A stretch of DNA of 64,000 nucleotides from NCBI GenBank assembly GCA_029959085.1, contig JARWIR010000050.1, positions 620,001 to 684,000 of the forward strand, in the 5' to 3' direction. Position numbers and translations under genes: made by a program. This DNA comes from Nemophila menziesii (taxonomy: Eukaryota > Streptophyta > Magnoliopsida > Boraginales > Hydrophyllaceae). Shown here piece after piece: positions 50,662 through 62,692 of the stretch. Under the pieces are notes generated by a model, which worked only from the letters and a program-made list of their open reading frames with translations, did no database searches and was not told where the DNA came from. Position 1 is the stretch's first letter, and each line of letters begins with the position of its first letter.

Positions 50662-52509
50662 AGGTTGTTTGGGTTGTGATGTATATTTCCAAATTACATT
50701 GATTCTACTCCATCAATGACGTTGAATAAATGGGAGGTTACCTATGAAACATCGGTTTAGAAAAAATACATCTTCATACGTGAGTACTGAGAAGAGGCCC
50801 CGCCTTAGGTATCATATTCATGTCGATATTCAAAAGTAATTAGATGGGTTGCAAATTGTGTTTTCTCGTAAAGAAAAGGATTTCGGGGGTAAGGAAATGA
50901 AAAAAATGGGTCCTCGTGAGATTAATTTGTAAAAAAGAGGATTTTTTATCGCTTACCTTATTGGTCAAATTTTTTTAGAAAAATAACATTGTTTTTATGC
51001 GTTGTGAGACGAATGTGTGTGATTGTCTGCTCAGAACAGTTGTAAGCCTTATCGGATAATTAAAAAAGATAACATAAAAGAAAGAATGGATCTGAAAGAT
51101 ATGTGCAACATAAATGGATTGTGGTTGGTCCTGAAATTAGGGAAAATAATCCTAGCACTAGCCATGTATGCCTTCACGCTACATAAGAAATGTGTTTGTT
51201 TATGCCACAGAAGTTTCCCGATAGTATAGTGTCTAGTTTGATGAATAACGTCATAGTTATACGGCAAAAATCGTCAAGATCAACATCACATGTCTGTCAC
51301 ATAAAGATGTAGTTTCTTTTTGTGGCTATTATCCCCGAGCTTATAGACAAGAATTGGTAAGCGAATCAATAATTGGGTAATCTAACGTGATCAGTTTCAT
51401 TTGTAAAAAAAATCTAAGTATGAAAGAACTGGAATCGAGTAAAGCAGGACTAAATGAACTTTTTTTAAACTATAGATGATTATGCCTCCTAACATCTTTT
51501 ACATAATGATCCACCTGGACATGCAACTATAACAATGCATTATTACGTGGTCTGGTTCAAAGGCGATAGATGTACCGTTAAAAAAGGTACTAAAGAAGTT
51601 AAAATAGTACATACGAAACCCAGCTAGTCTAGAGGGTTCAAACGTCGAGGGGTACATTGTGAAAGAGACATTGACACTCATATCGTGTTATCTCCATGAA
51701 GAAGGAACCACTGTCAATGATCCCGGTAGATACAATTAGATGTTACCTGAACCAAAAAAGTTTATGTTTTAAAGAGCCAATAACATGCAGTGGGCAAAAA
51801 AACATTTGTTGCTTTGCCATATAAGGAGAAGGAGAAAATTAACTTGCATATCCTATTTAATTGGGAAGAGATCTAACCGTACCTGATGCAAGTAACAATA
51901 TTTATAATTTTTCTCTAATGCAAAACATATATACACTATTCTTAAAATGTTGTGAACACAAATTCAAGCTATCGGTTTCTAATATTGATATAGAAAGGAT
52001 TCACCGGGAAATATTTTGGAAGTGGTTTATGAGAAGGTATATAACCTTTAATTTTTAATCTAAACATTACTATTTCAAACTAATAATTGTTTTTTTTGGT
52101 ACCTAAATGACGAGGGTTGTGATGTGTTAGTTAGCCTTGAGATGATTTCAATGGTGAATATGTCTCATGCTTAGGTTTATAGGAACGATGCATGTGTAGT
52201 GAACGGTTTCAAATTGATTACTCATGAAAAGGGAAAAAAATGTGACTCAAGATTATGGAGTATGTACCATATATAATGGAGTATCTTATTACGATGAATT
52301 AGTCAATATCATGGAGGTTGCATTTGATGGTGGTTGTTCTGTTGTGTCTTTTGAGTGTATGTGGTATAATAAAAAAAAACATGAAGAAACATCATGGGGT
52401 AACCATTAGAAAAAGAACTTATTTTTGGTGGAGAAAAACCCATTACATGTTAGCCAACCAAGCCAAAGAAATTGTTTACATCATTAAAATTATGCAAGAA
52501 AAACGCTAA
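50662..52509 (+). pseudogene. Tnp2-like CACTA transposase remnant (B1')
   Basis: Landmarks as in B1 and B2. DUF4218 frame 51,023-51,229 (ERMDLKDMCNINGLWLV); the PASLEGSNVEGYIVKE-type motif lies near 51,615-51,670. DUF4216 is broken by an extra A in an A run near 52,372: the front half is open at 52,224-52,409 and the back half in another frame at 52,318-52,509. The minus-strand frames at 51,049-51,267 and 51,499-51,681 are shadows. Confidence 0.88.
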
Positions 52510-54460
52510 AAGGGTTGAAAATCATGTGGGAAGTTAAAGATTAGTATAGATGGGCTTCCGAATTACGATTTTAGAATCAATATCCACTGACAAAAATCAG
52601 ATAACCATTAATTTGGTTAACAAGGACACATATTACTCAAAATTAAACTTCACAACTAGGAGGAGACAAAATTTGATCCATCTCTTTTTTGTTTTGCCAA
52701 ACAAGCCAAATTTAATAAATAAGCTATACATTTTATCAACATTACATTACTTTAACAATACACCGAAAGTATAACAAGAGTTAAACCCTATACACCTAAC
52801 TCAATCTACTCCTTCAGTTAGACATCTATGAAAACCTTTTATTAGAAAATAAACTGGGTGTAGTAGGGTTATCAGTAAGTTTGTACATGCACAAGAAAAA
52901 CCTTCAAGGAAATGATTTATGGACTTATAGTGAAATGAAGTTAAAATTGGGCTTTTCCCTAACCTCCTTCTACATATGTTTTATTTTACCTTAATTTCAT
53001 GAACTCTGAAATTCACTCGTGTTTCATTAATGTTAAAGAAACATCACATGTCAAAACAGACATAATTCATGAAAATGGCATATCAATATTCCGTGTGAAT
53101 GTAAGTACTGATTATCATTATACTTTTTACCAACGCTCTATTTTTAAATATTGATAAAATATTTAATTTTGTCTATAAATATTGTATGATAAAATTGATT
53201 ATACTAAAAGAATGTGATCATAGTATGTTCAGGTAATGATATTTAGGGCATTGATGATAATAAGGGGGTGAGTATTGAAAATAGATGATGTAAAATTATA
53301 ATGCAGAAGATAGTAAATCTCGTAAGTCTCCATATACAGTGGAGATATATTAAACTATTCTACAAGTGTACAATAATAATGATATGTAATATCGTTGCGA
53401 CATGTATTGTAGATGATTTGTTAAAGTTAACGTCAATTTTATAAAAAAATACTAGGTCATAAGAAATATAATTAATGGTTTAAAAGAATATAATTTTTCT
53501 AATATTAAAACTATAAAAAATCCACCACATGTTTGTTTTGCATAAATAATTTTTAATATAGTTGTTAAACTATTTACCAATATTAGGTTATGTAATTGCA
53601 AGTTAATTATTTTTTAAATTTCTTGGTCTATGCGAATCTTATTGGAGTTAAAATGACTCAATGTCCAAGCTACAAGTCATATGTATAGAAAAAATAAGAA
53701 ATTTCAATCCAATAAAATCTCTTCTAATAACATAAGATTAAAAACCCTAGTAGCCGCCATATTTAAATATACATTATGTTACACAATATAAAATGTAGAA
53801 TATATATACCACTCTAACTTATCACGAAATACACAATGTTAATTTTTTCCATCTCTTTGAACTTACTTCTAACTTCCTCTTCCACTTGATCTATGTATTA
53901 TGAGTGGTTCTTTTTTACCCCTATTGTATAGACCAAAATCCCCTAATACAGTGTTATATTTATCATTCAGAATATTAGATCGATGGCTATGCCATTTCAA
54001 TCTGGAATTTATAAACATGTATAATTATCAATTATATGTAATTTTTATAATTTTGTTTTATTTTTTTTCTTTTCGATGACTTATTTATTCAAATTTCTAT
54101 TTCCTTATGAGATGATCTTAGGAATATATGATAGTCAGTATATGATCTCAAATTCTATTGATATGAGTTATCTTTTAGTAATAGAATTAATTTTGTAATA
54201 CAAAAGCAAATTTTTAATTACAATGATTAATTAATAGTTGTTGATGTTCACATTGAATGACCCTTTGATTTGCTGTTTTTGATTCTATGATTTTAATAGT
54301 TAATATTTTGTATATTTAGACCAAAAATATTTATAGGTTTTTCTAAAAATTTATATTTAAAAAAATATATTTTTTAATTGTTTGCTTTCTTTATTTAATG
54401 TTATATGTTTGATATTATAATTATTATATATGGATAATATTTGTTTTATAAAAATGATAG
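52510..54460. other. non-coding spacer (B1')
   Basis: Counterpart of the B1 spacer without its deletion near 15,130. The switch from diverged to near-identical relative to B1 occurs between about 53,940 and 54,018. The 74-codon frame at 52,550-52,774 is a shortened version of the B2 frame at 31,799. Confidence 0.5.
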
Positions 54461-54913
54461 AGCTTTCTTAATACCCTCTGCGAATATTCACCAAAGGTAA
54501 TTGTGATGACTGAGCAAGAAGCAAACCATAATGGAAACAACTTGGTGGAGAGGATTGATGAAGCAATAATGTTCTACTGAGCTATGTTTGATATCTTGGA
54601 TTCTACTATGCCAAGAATATCATTTTAGCGTAAGAAAATCGAGAAGATGATTTTTGGTGAGGAATTTAAGAACATAGTAGCATGGGAAGGACTTGAAAGG
54701 ACGAAGAGGCATGAGAATCTCGAAAAGTGGATTTCGAGGCTTGAGATGGTTGGATTAAATAGGTTGCCTTTGAGCTACAACAGTCTTTTGCAGGGGAAGA
54801 TCTTGTTGCAGTATAGTGGATATGGGAATCAAGTAAGAGAAGAAAATGGTTGTTTTTTCATTTCTTGAAATGATCAACCTCTTTTTTCAGTTTCGGCATG
54901 GAATAGGAGGTAA
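54461..54913 (+). pseudogene. GRAS (SCL3-like) C-terminal fragment, B1' copy
   Basis: Same 150-codon frame and same three stops as the B1 copy; the 73 residues from 54,647 are identical to those from 16,407. The stops therefore predate the 38-kb duplication. Confidence 0.9.
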
Positions 54914-55689
54914 ACTATAACGATTTTCCAGAGTGTAGGTTTTAAAGTGCTGCCCCAGAACCGTGTGTAGGGGTTAAAGTATATATATTTTCTTTGTTCG
55001 GAATGGATAACGTGAATTTAATACTGTATAATCATACATGTTTTGTCAATTTGTGCTCCATAATTAACATTGTGTATTGCGATATTTTCTATTATGTTAA
55101 CTGTTTAGGTAGTTAAGTATTAATTCGTCTATCTTCGCTTCTTTTCATTTCCTTTAGACTTTAACATAAATTAATTATTATTATAACAGAAGTTTGTTCA
55201 GGAAATATTTAGAAAGTCAGAAATTAAACCTAGGTTTTTCACTATTATAACGAAATTTGTTTAGGAAATTTTCTTGAAATCCCCACAGTCCACAGTTCCT
55301 AAATGTGTTAATCTATTACGAATCTTAATATGGTGTCCATGCTAAGGGTCCTTTTACAGAATAATTGGTCACATCAATAAACCTTGATGCTCGGGCGGAG
55401 TTAGGATTTTCAGACATGTAGACTAAAAGGATTGAAAGCAACTATCCCAAAGTTTTTTGAACTTATTTAAACTATAGGTCTATATATTTTGCAAAAAAAT
55501 GTAATATCTAAGCTCTAGTAATATATAAATCTGCATTATAAATCTCTATCTTATGTAAAGATTAGGTATACCCTGTGTCTGAAGAAACTTCGAAATTTTT
55601 TGAAAATTCTAAAATATCAATATATGAAACCATAGTTCAATTTTGAAATATATTATAGAAAATTTTGAAAATTTTGAGATGTTGTTGAA

Positions 55690-56985
55690 TTTTTTTTTAA
55701 AAGTTTAGAAGATATTTTAGTGCTTTGTGGTTAGTTTGTTATATCATGTTATATAGACATCTTTCATATAGTTACAAGAAGGATATTTAATAATATTTTT
55801 TAATAATTGAGCAAAATTTAATTGAAATATATTTTATGATCTATTATTTATAATTAAATGTACAAAAGTTATAATTTAGCTATATCAATACTTTAATAAA
55901 AATCATATATAAACGAACATATAAATCATTTCGTTATTTATAGAAACTAGTTTTTAAAAAATAATAAAATATATCAATACATATAATTATCTTCTATATT
56001 TATACACTTCTCTCATGTAACAAAACATTTTATGATAGAAGTATGTGGTCAATGGAATGAGATCATAATGTCAAAATTATTTAGGTTTGAGTATTTTTAC
56101 TAATAGACTAAGAAGTTTTATTTTTATTCATTCATACAAAATAATATATTGTAATAGGTATCTGAACATTTTAGTTGTTTATTTGTTTTGTACACCTCGT
56201 TTGATCGGGTTAATTATTTTTAATCCATTTTAATGCTTTGATATAATAAAACTTGAAAAAATAAAAATGAAGGTACTGAAGCATATCACCTTGATCAATT
56301 AATTTTATAGATTTTATAAGTACCCCATAATTACCTTCCAATCAATGCCATAATTAGAAAAACAATTATTACGTTAAAGCAAAACTTCAAAATACATTTA
56401 CACAAATAAAACAAAGTTCTCTAACACATTTATATTAAAAATTTAATCAAAAATTTATTTCAAAAGAATTTAATCAAAAATTTATTTGAAAGGTTGTTCT
56501 GTTGGAAAATTATACGAATTTGCCCATAGTGGAAGACTTGCGCATGGCTTGCTTCCTGGTGTTATTCGTTCACTCTCCAGTTTATAGAATATTGAAATGT
56601 GTAATAAATAAATTACTTATAAAAAAAATAACATCCTATATTGAGATTCCTCATAACTATATAACTATAATGGGAATTCAACAATTTCTTCTGAGCTTAC
56701 ATTCTTGGCTATATCAGTAAAGTGGGGCATTCTTAATCACAATCTCACCAAATTAGCTCAAGTGGGGTCATTTTTCTAGCGAGATCACACTTTATCTCCT
56801 CACTAATTAGAGTGAATTTTTAGTATTGAATTTTCAAAAAAATCTTTCACAGTGAGAATTCCATTTGAGATCAGTCTAACCGAAAAAAATAATTCTCTCT
56901 AGGGTCTCATCCTACATGAGATCAGAAACATGCACAATTTCCTAAATTAAACATCTCAGGAACAACCGTTAAGGTATAATACTCA
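55690..56985. repeat. D1' block
   Basis: Nearly identical copy of D1, including the frame at 56,502-56,720 (same 72 residues as 18,262-18,480). Confidence 0.75.
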
Positions 56986-57394
56986 AATTACTGTTACGAA
57001 GGCTCCAATTGATTCTAACGGAATTGAAGGTTGAAACAAGTGACCTACCCACTAATGCGCATGGCATTGTTGAAGGTGATAACATTATTTTCTTAGAGCT
57101 CAACACTAAGGGTCATGATGACGTAAGAGAAAAAGAGGAGGCTTCAATCACTGTGTGAATGAGTAAATGAAAGAGAGGTACTAGGGGTTTATCCCCTTCG
57201 AACATAGAAAATAAGGGTCTTAGAGCAGATGGCAAATTTCTTTGTGTTTTTGATAATTAATCTCCAAAACATAGTCTTTCACAGAATGTTCTTGATACTT
57301 AACATGTTCGTAAGCTCGCGGTTTATATATTTATGAATCTATGCCACGTCTTTATTGATATTTTGGTGGTATATATCATTGATATATATATTTT

Positions 57395-57445
<51 letters not shown>

Positions 57446-58999
57446 GAAAATATGAAATGAGGAAGGTGCTAATTGTTTAATTAGTAAATTCAAATTCTTA
57501 AAGCTTGGGTAAAGATTGACCTCAAAATAATTAGAAAAATGCCCTTAAACACTATAAAAACTAACACAATACCCTCCTTTTAGATGGGGTGTGACATACT
57601 TTGTCATATAAACTAGTATACTAACCTTAAACTTCCTTCGACTACGATGGATTGCCTAGTTACTTACCCAAAATAGTTATATGTACTTAAGTTAAACATT
57701 CAAGAAATGGTTGTATAATACCGATAGTTATGTTAGGATTGAAGAGTATGCAACATTGTTGAGATTTGTAGAATAGGTAAGAGCAAATTTAATTTTTCAC
57801 ATGACCTCGTTTAATAAATGGATTTTAAGCATGTCTATTTTAAGTAGTAAAATTTAATTGTCTGGGAAACAAAGATATATCAAAGTCCGATATGACACTA
57901 TTATTTATACTACTTAGAGCTTGCATAGAAAGATAGATAGGTAAGATGATAGAGGTTCTCCTTGTCAGATTTCCCTTTGACTGGTAATATAAAGGTAAAA
58001 TGTATATGATCACGACAAGAATTTGTTATACAGTTGATACACATTTAATAATAAAAGACACCTTGGATTGTATTCCTAGTTTTACGAGTACTTGTTTAAT
58101 AGTATTTCATTCAACTTATCATAATTTTGTTGCATATCATATTTTAGTATGGTATACGCCTCTTTTCATGTGTGTGTTCATCTTCATAAATTTATGTAGA
58201 GCTTTATTGAAAAATTAACATATTATCTTTGGCATCTCTTTCCTCATATGAATGTAGTGGACTAAAGATACTAGTTTCAACATTAAGGTTTTCATTCTAA
58301 GGATATGTATTTTAGAATTAATTTTGTAAAAGACTTTTACCAAGCTTCTTCCAAACCTCGTTCTTGGAAATTAAAACTACCATGGTTCAAATGAATAAAC
58401 CAATATTAGGCTTCTATTAAAGAAGACTTTGTTCGACCCTAGATTGTTCTTGACCATGAGATACTAGCATCTTTTGTAAAATATACATTTGAAATCATTA
58501 TCAAAGGGATCATATAGAAAAGAGTTACCAAATTACCTCCTTATATGTATGACAATATATCTTTATTAATTTAGTTGTAATATAGAATATGGATATCATT
58601 TGTGATTAGGCAGTAAGCACAACGTCCCATATCATTGAGGCCCAAAAAATATAAGATCATAACTTGAAACCCTATTAACAATATCAATCCATCACCCTAT
58701 ATAGCTTTCAATTGATGCATACGTTAAACAAAATCTTTTGAACGCCCGTTGCAAGTAGACACAACCTACACTTTTCAAATCCTATGTTTACTACAAAAAC
58801 ACAACACACCATTTTCAAACCCTATATTTACAACAAAAACTGCAAATTATTTTCAGTTGTAAAAGGTAACTAAATTATAACATGGGTTTTTAGATTTATA
58901 TGATTAATTTTTAATCTTTTTTATGATTTAAAAAAGCTATGGTGTATAATCTGAAACTAGAATAAAGAAATTAGAGATTAAAAAATGGTACTAAATATT
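56986..58999. other. non-coding stretch (copy of 18,746-20,729)
   Basis: Keeps the ATG-less open frame (about 56,993-57,157) with one changed codon region (LNTKGHDDVREKEE instead of LNIKGLDDVREKEE). The (TA)n tract is expanded to 44 bp at 57,399-57,442. Confidence 0.4.
57399..57442. repeat. (TA)n microsatellite, 44 bp
   Basis: The matching tract in copy 1 (19,159-19,178) is about 20 bp; the difference accounts for the step in offset from 38,240 to 38,262. Confidence 0.95.
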
Positions 59000-59850
59000 T
59001 AATTTGTACCGTGTCTAGTAAGCTTTACGGCAACAGATTTTCCTGCTAACCTAGAAAGTATTGCTAATCTCTAATTATTTTAAATTCATATTTCCTATAT
59101 TAATTTTGCTTCTTTTGAGATTAAATTAATAGGGTCGGTTGAAAATTGTGCTTTATTATTGTTATGCCATATTCCAAATTTTATTTGTATACATTTTCAA
59201 ATTAATCTGACATATTTTACAATTTAGTATATATATTTGAGACTTTGAAATGTTTTGTTAATAATTCAGGAAATAATGCAGTATCCAATGAACTTAAACG
59301 TATTTCTAATAGATTGAACATAAGTCTTATAATGATGCAACTAATAAGGTATATTTTAAATAACAGTTTGTTTTAGTTGTTTAGTAAGTATATGTTTGCT
59401 CATCTCTTATTTATTTTTGAATAAATATAGAATCTTATAGGTAGATTATTTGCATACAATATCATGGAAGCTCAGAAGGATATGCTACAATGCAAGAATT
59501 ATAGGTGATTTTAGTGCCTTAAGCTTCCTTTTTTTCTATACGAAGTTTAATTATCTTTTTTTCTCATTTACTTTATGTATTTCTTTTAAAGGTTGGCTAT
59601 CACAAGTTGACGCTCTAGAACAGGTTTTAGTACCCCGTGTTCATGGGTCAACTCATGTAAAAACGTGGGTCGTCAAACTTCAATCGTGGTTGCTCTACAC
59701 TTGCCGAACACTTCGGGTTTCATTCGAAACTCACTGCCGGAAAATTTATGGGGTCCATCAAATACTTTTGGTAATAAAATACTGAAAAGTCAACATCAAG
59801 ACTTTCAACTGGACCCACAACAGATGCAACCCACTTTGTCCACATAGCAG
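59000..59850 (+). pseudogene. S2': best preserved copy of the S gene remnant
   Basis: As S2, but the TAG at 21,359 is CAG here, so a 111-codon frame is open at 59,450-59,785. Its back part reads GWLSQVDALEQVLVPRVHG, then VKTWVVKLQSWLLYTCRTLR and ETHCRKIYGVHQILLVIKY. The front part of that frame lies across what looks like an intron, with an AG/GT border near 59,503. I do not recognise the family. The remnant may be a gene fragment rather than a working gene, since no upstream start or long continuation is seen. Confidence 0.5.
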
Positions 59851-61339
59851 CAAAATCAATATCTCTAATTTTATAGTTGTTTTAGTTTGTAGAAATCAAA
59901 AAGAGTAAAAAACACATAATATGGTTATTTTTAATGTATAACTTGTTTATCTTTACCATCATTTAATTTTAATTTTCTTAGCATCCACATTATTATAGTT
60001 TTATAATCTACTTTAGTATTGGTTATTTCATTCTACTCTTCTGGAATTAAAAGAATACTTCTTTATTGAGTATCTTGGAAACATGTTGTACTTTTACATT
60101 TAGTGATCAATTTTTTTTTCCTAACCAAACTATGATTCCCCGCACTTTTGTGATTAGTGTTTGATATACTTTTAGATATAGTCTCTCGGACTCCTAGCAG
60201 GCCCCCAATATTGACCATCATCTATTCCAAATAAATTTTGTTATTTATTATATCTACCCAAATGTTTCTTAGGTTCCCTTATTCTAGATTTTTTATTTTT
60301 CCTCTTACCTTCCAGGTTGAAGATCCTACCCCGGAATCCAATCTTCTAGTAACTATAACTCCATTAATGGTTGATTATCCACTCTAAAATTTTTCTTGAT
60401 TTTATCCTTAATTTAGCATTTAATGTAAAAAATTTCGCCAATAAGTGAGAAAATACTTATAAGCTGAGATGACATTGTTTGATTTTCCTTGCCTAGCTTT
60501 TTGTCATTTGATAGATTAAAACCTTGAACTGTTCACACCCTTTAAGATACCTTTGACACTCTACATTTTTTACTTGTCCTATCTATCCTCTTATGTGCCC
60601 CACTCGTTATACCCTTTACCACGGTCGATTTACGAATCCAATCCCCATATTTTCTAGTAGGCTCAACTATACTATCAGTTGCAAAGGCTGTCTCAAAATT
60701 CATATCAACCAATTCCTCCATACCCTTAATACGAACATAGTTTTATGTTAAGATTGGTCATACTCAATATATATTGGATTTACCCCTAATATTATATCTT
60801 TTAAAATTTTTCTTGTTTTGGATAATGGACACTAACAACTAACTAAGATTCACTTCTATCACAACCCTCATAAAATTTATGATTGCACGGAATCTTAATA
60901 AAGGGTCGACAAAAACAATAAAACAATGGTAATCTCACCTAGACCGTGGTTATCTCAGAAGTTATCTGAGGCGTAAAGTTAGAATCTTATTCATTAACAA
61001 CCATATAACAAACAAAGGTAGGTGATTAATAAGGGTGTTTTTCCATACCTTATATCCCTAGAGTCTCTATTTTAAGGACTAAGTTAGTAACATATTGTAT
61101 TTTAATAATATGTGGGGATGTCAACCATTTTAATTTAACTTATTTTTCGTATGCACTGTTACTTATATCCTCGAATCGGTCCCTTTCAACAACTTTTATG
61201 ATCTACTACCCATCGTTTCAAATGCTACATTTGACATACCTTCAGGAGAATCAAGGTAGTTTTTCAAGTTTCAATGGTTGACACAACAACTAGGGACATG
61301 ATATCCACATAGGATGTAGAATATGGTACCCTTCGATGT
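59851..61339. other. non-coding stretch between S2' and L2'
   Basis: Near-identical copy of 21,601-23,078, with the same minus-strand frame at 60,542-60,721 and nothing else coding. Confidence 0.5.
60542..60721 (-). pseudogene. possible retroelement ORF1-like fragment (copy)
   Basis: Same 59-codon frame as 22,281-22,460, with RKYGDWIRKS. Weak, short match only. Confidence 0.25.
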
Positions 61340-62692
61340 GCTATTTAGGGATAAAGATTTCCCCTGATCCTATATTCAGGTGATTTACGTGTCACTATTG
61401 TTAATGACATGGCCACTTGGGTAATATCAAACGAGTATTAGCTTTATTTTTCTTACACGGATCATTTAAATGTAAAATTTTGTGTTAGTGCTTCTAAACT
61501 TTTGAAAATATTTTATACCACATTTGTAGAGAATTATCAAATTTGTTTCTTAAAAAATACTTAAAATATTATGAATATTAAAAATATTATAGAAATTTTT
61601 TATAAATATTCTAATTTCATTTTAATATTGATATATAAATAATTTGCATGCATTAATATTTCTTCTTTAAATTGTTCATTGAGTAATTTGTTTCTGTAAT
61701 AGATTTAATAAAACAATGATAAGATAAATATAAACTAATTAAAACTAATAAACGATTGATAACATTAATCATATGCTTCATCGACATATCTATTAAATTT
61801 TTATGCAAATAAAAAAATCATTTTCACGGTGTTGAATATTGATGGAAAAATATTGGATACCCCATTTGTGAATGATTAATGATAGATACCACCCAAATAC
61901 ATACCAACTAATATATCACCCATGATGTGGCATGATTTGAGTTGTAGTAAATTAATAATATACTTATTTCGTCGATTTTATTGACGATTTGCTTCCACTC
62001 AGATCAAGTCACGTCATGTGTAGTATATTGGGTGGTATGAATTTGGACTTTATCATTACTTTTTGAGAATTAAATCAGTAAGTAAAAAAAATGAATAGAA
62101 AAAACCATAATATTTTAATGCAGTTCAACCAACAACACTTACCTTCAAGGCGTAATTTACTATAATGAATAATTCATTTTACACTTCAAAATTAATGTGT
62201 AAGACATCCCCTTACTCATATAATCCTACACCTTTTACATACAAAAGAAACATCCCACAATCCTAACCTTAATCCCGTACATCAAACTACACTTCATCTT
62301 GATGTCGTAAATAAATTTTTTACGATAGTAAATGCAATGTCAATTCATAATAAATATTACCTTTCTCATTATTTAATATTATTTTAACTATTCTTTTTTA
62401 TATTCCTATTTATGTCATCCTCATCTTTTTGTCTTTTTCATACAATTAACTTATTTTAGCCCACAAATAACCACCCTTATATTTTATAAATACTAGTTAT
62501 TATTTTCACTATGTTTCATACATATGTTAGCTAAAACATTATATGTAAGAATGCCTTAATAACCTTTCTTATAATTTCTATAATGTCAAGATGTGTAAGG
62601 TGTAAGTTATGTATTTCAATAATTTTTGCCAAAAAGAGATAATAAATCATCGAATTGTTCACTAAATTATATCTTTTTGTTTTCTATTTCTC
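61340..62692. repeat. L2' linker block
   Basis: Near-identical to L2, with one diverged 61-bp unit. No coding signal. Confidence 0.75.

Larger units (their letters stand above)
48521..55430 (+). mobile_element. B1': transposon-derived body, B type
   Basis: Counterpart of B1, with transposase remnant 50,662-52,509, spacer 52,510-54,460, GRAS fragment 54,461-54,913 and tail to 55,430. It is nearly identical to B1 from about 54,018 rightwards but clearly different to the left, where it lacks the B1 deletions and shares variants with B2. It has two 41-bp units at 49,744-49,825. Confidence 0.8.

Noticed and set aside
51049..51267. 72-codon minus-strand frame
   Set aside because: Opposite the DUF4218 start (MDLKDMCNINGLW); open only in this copy.
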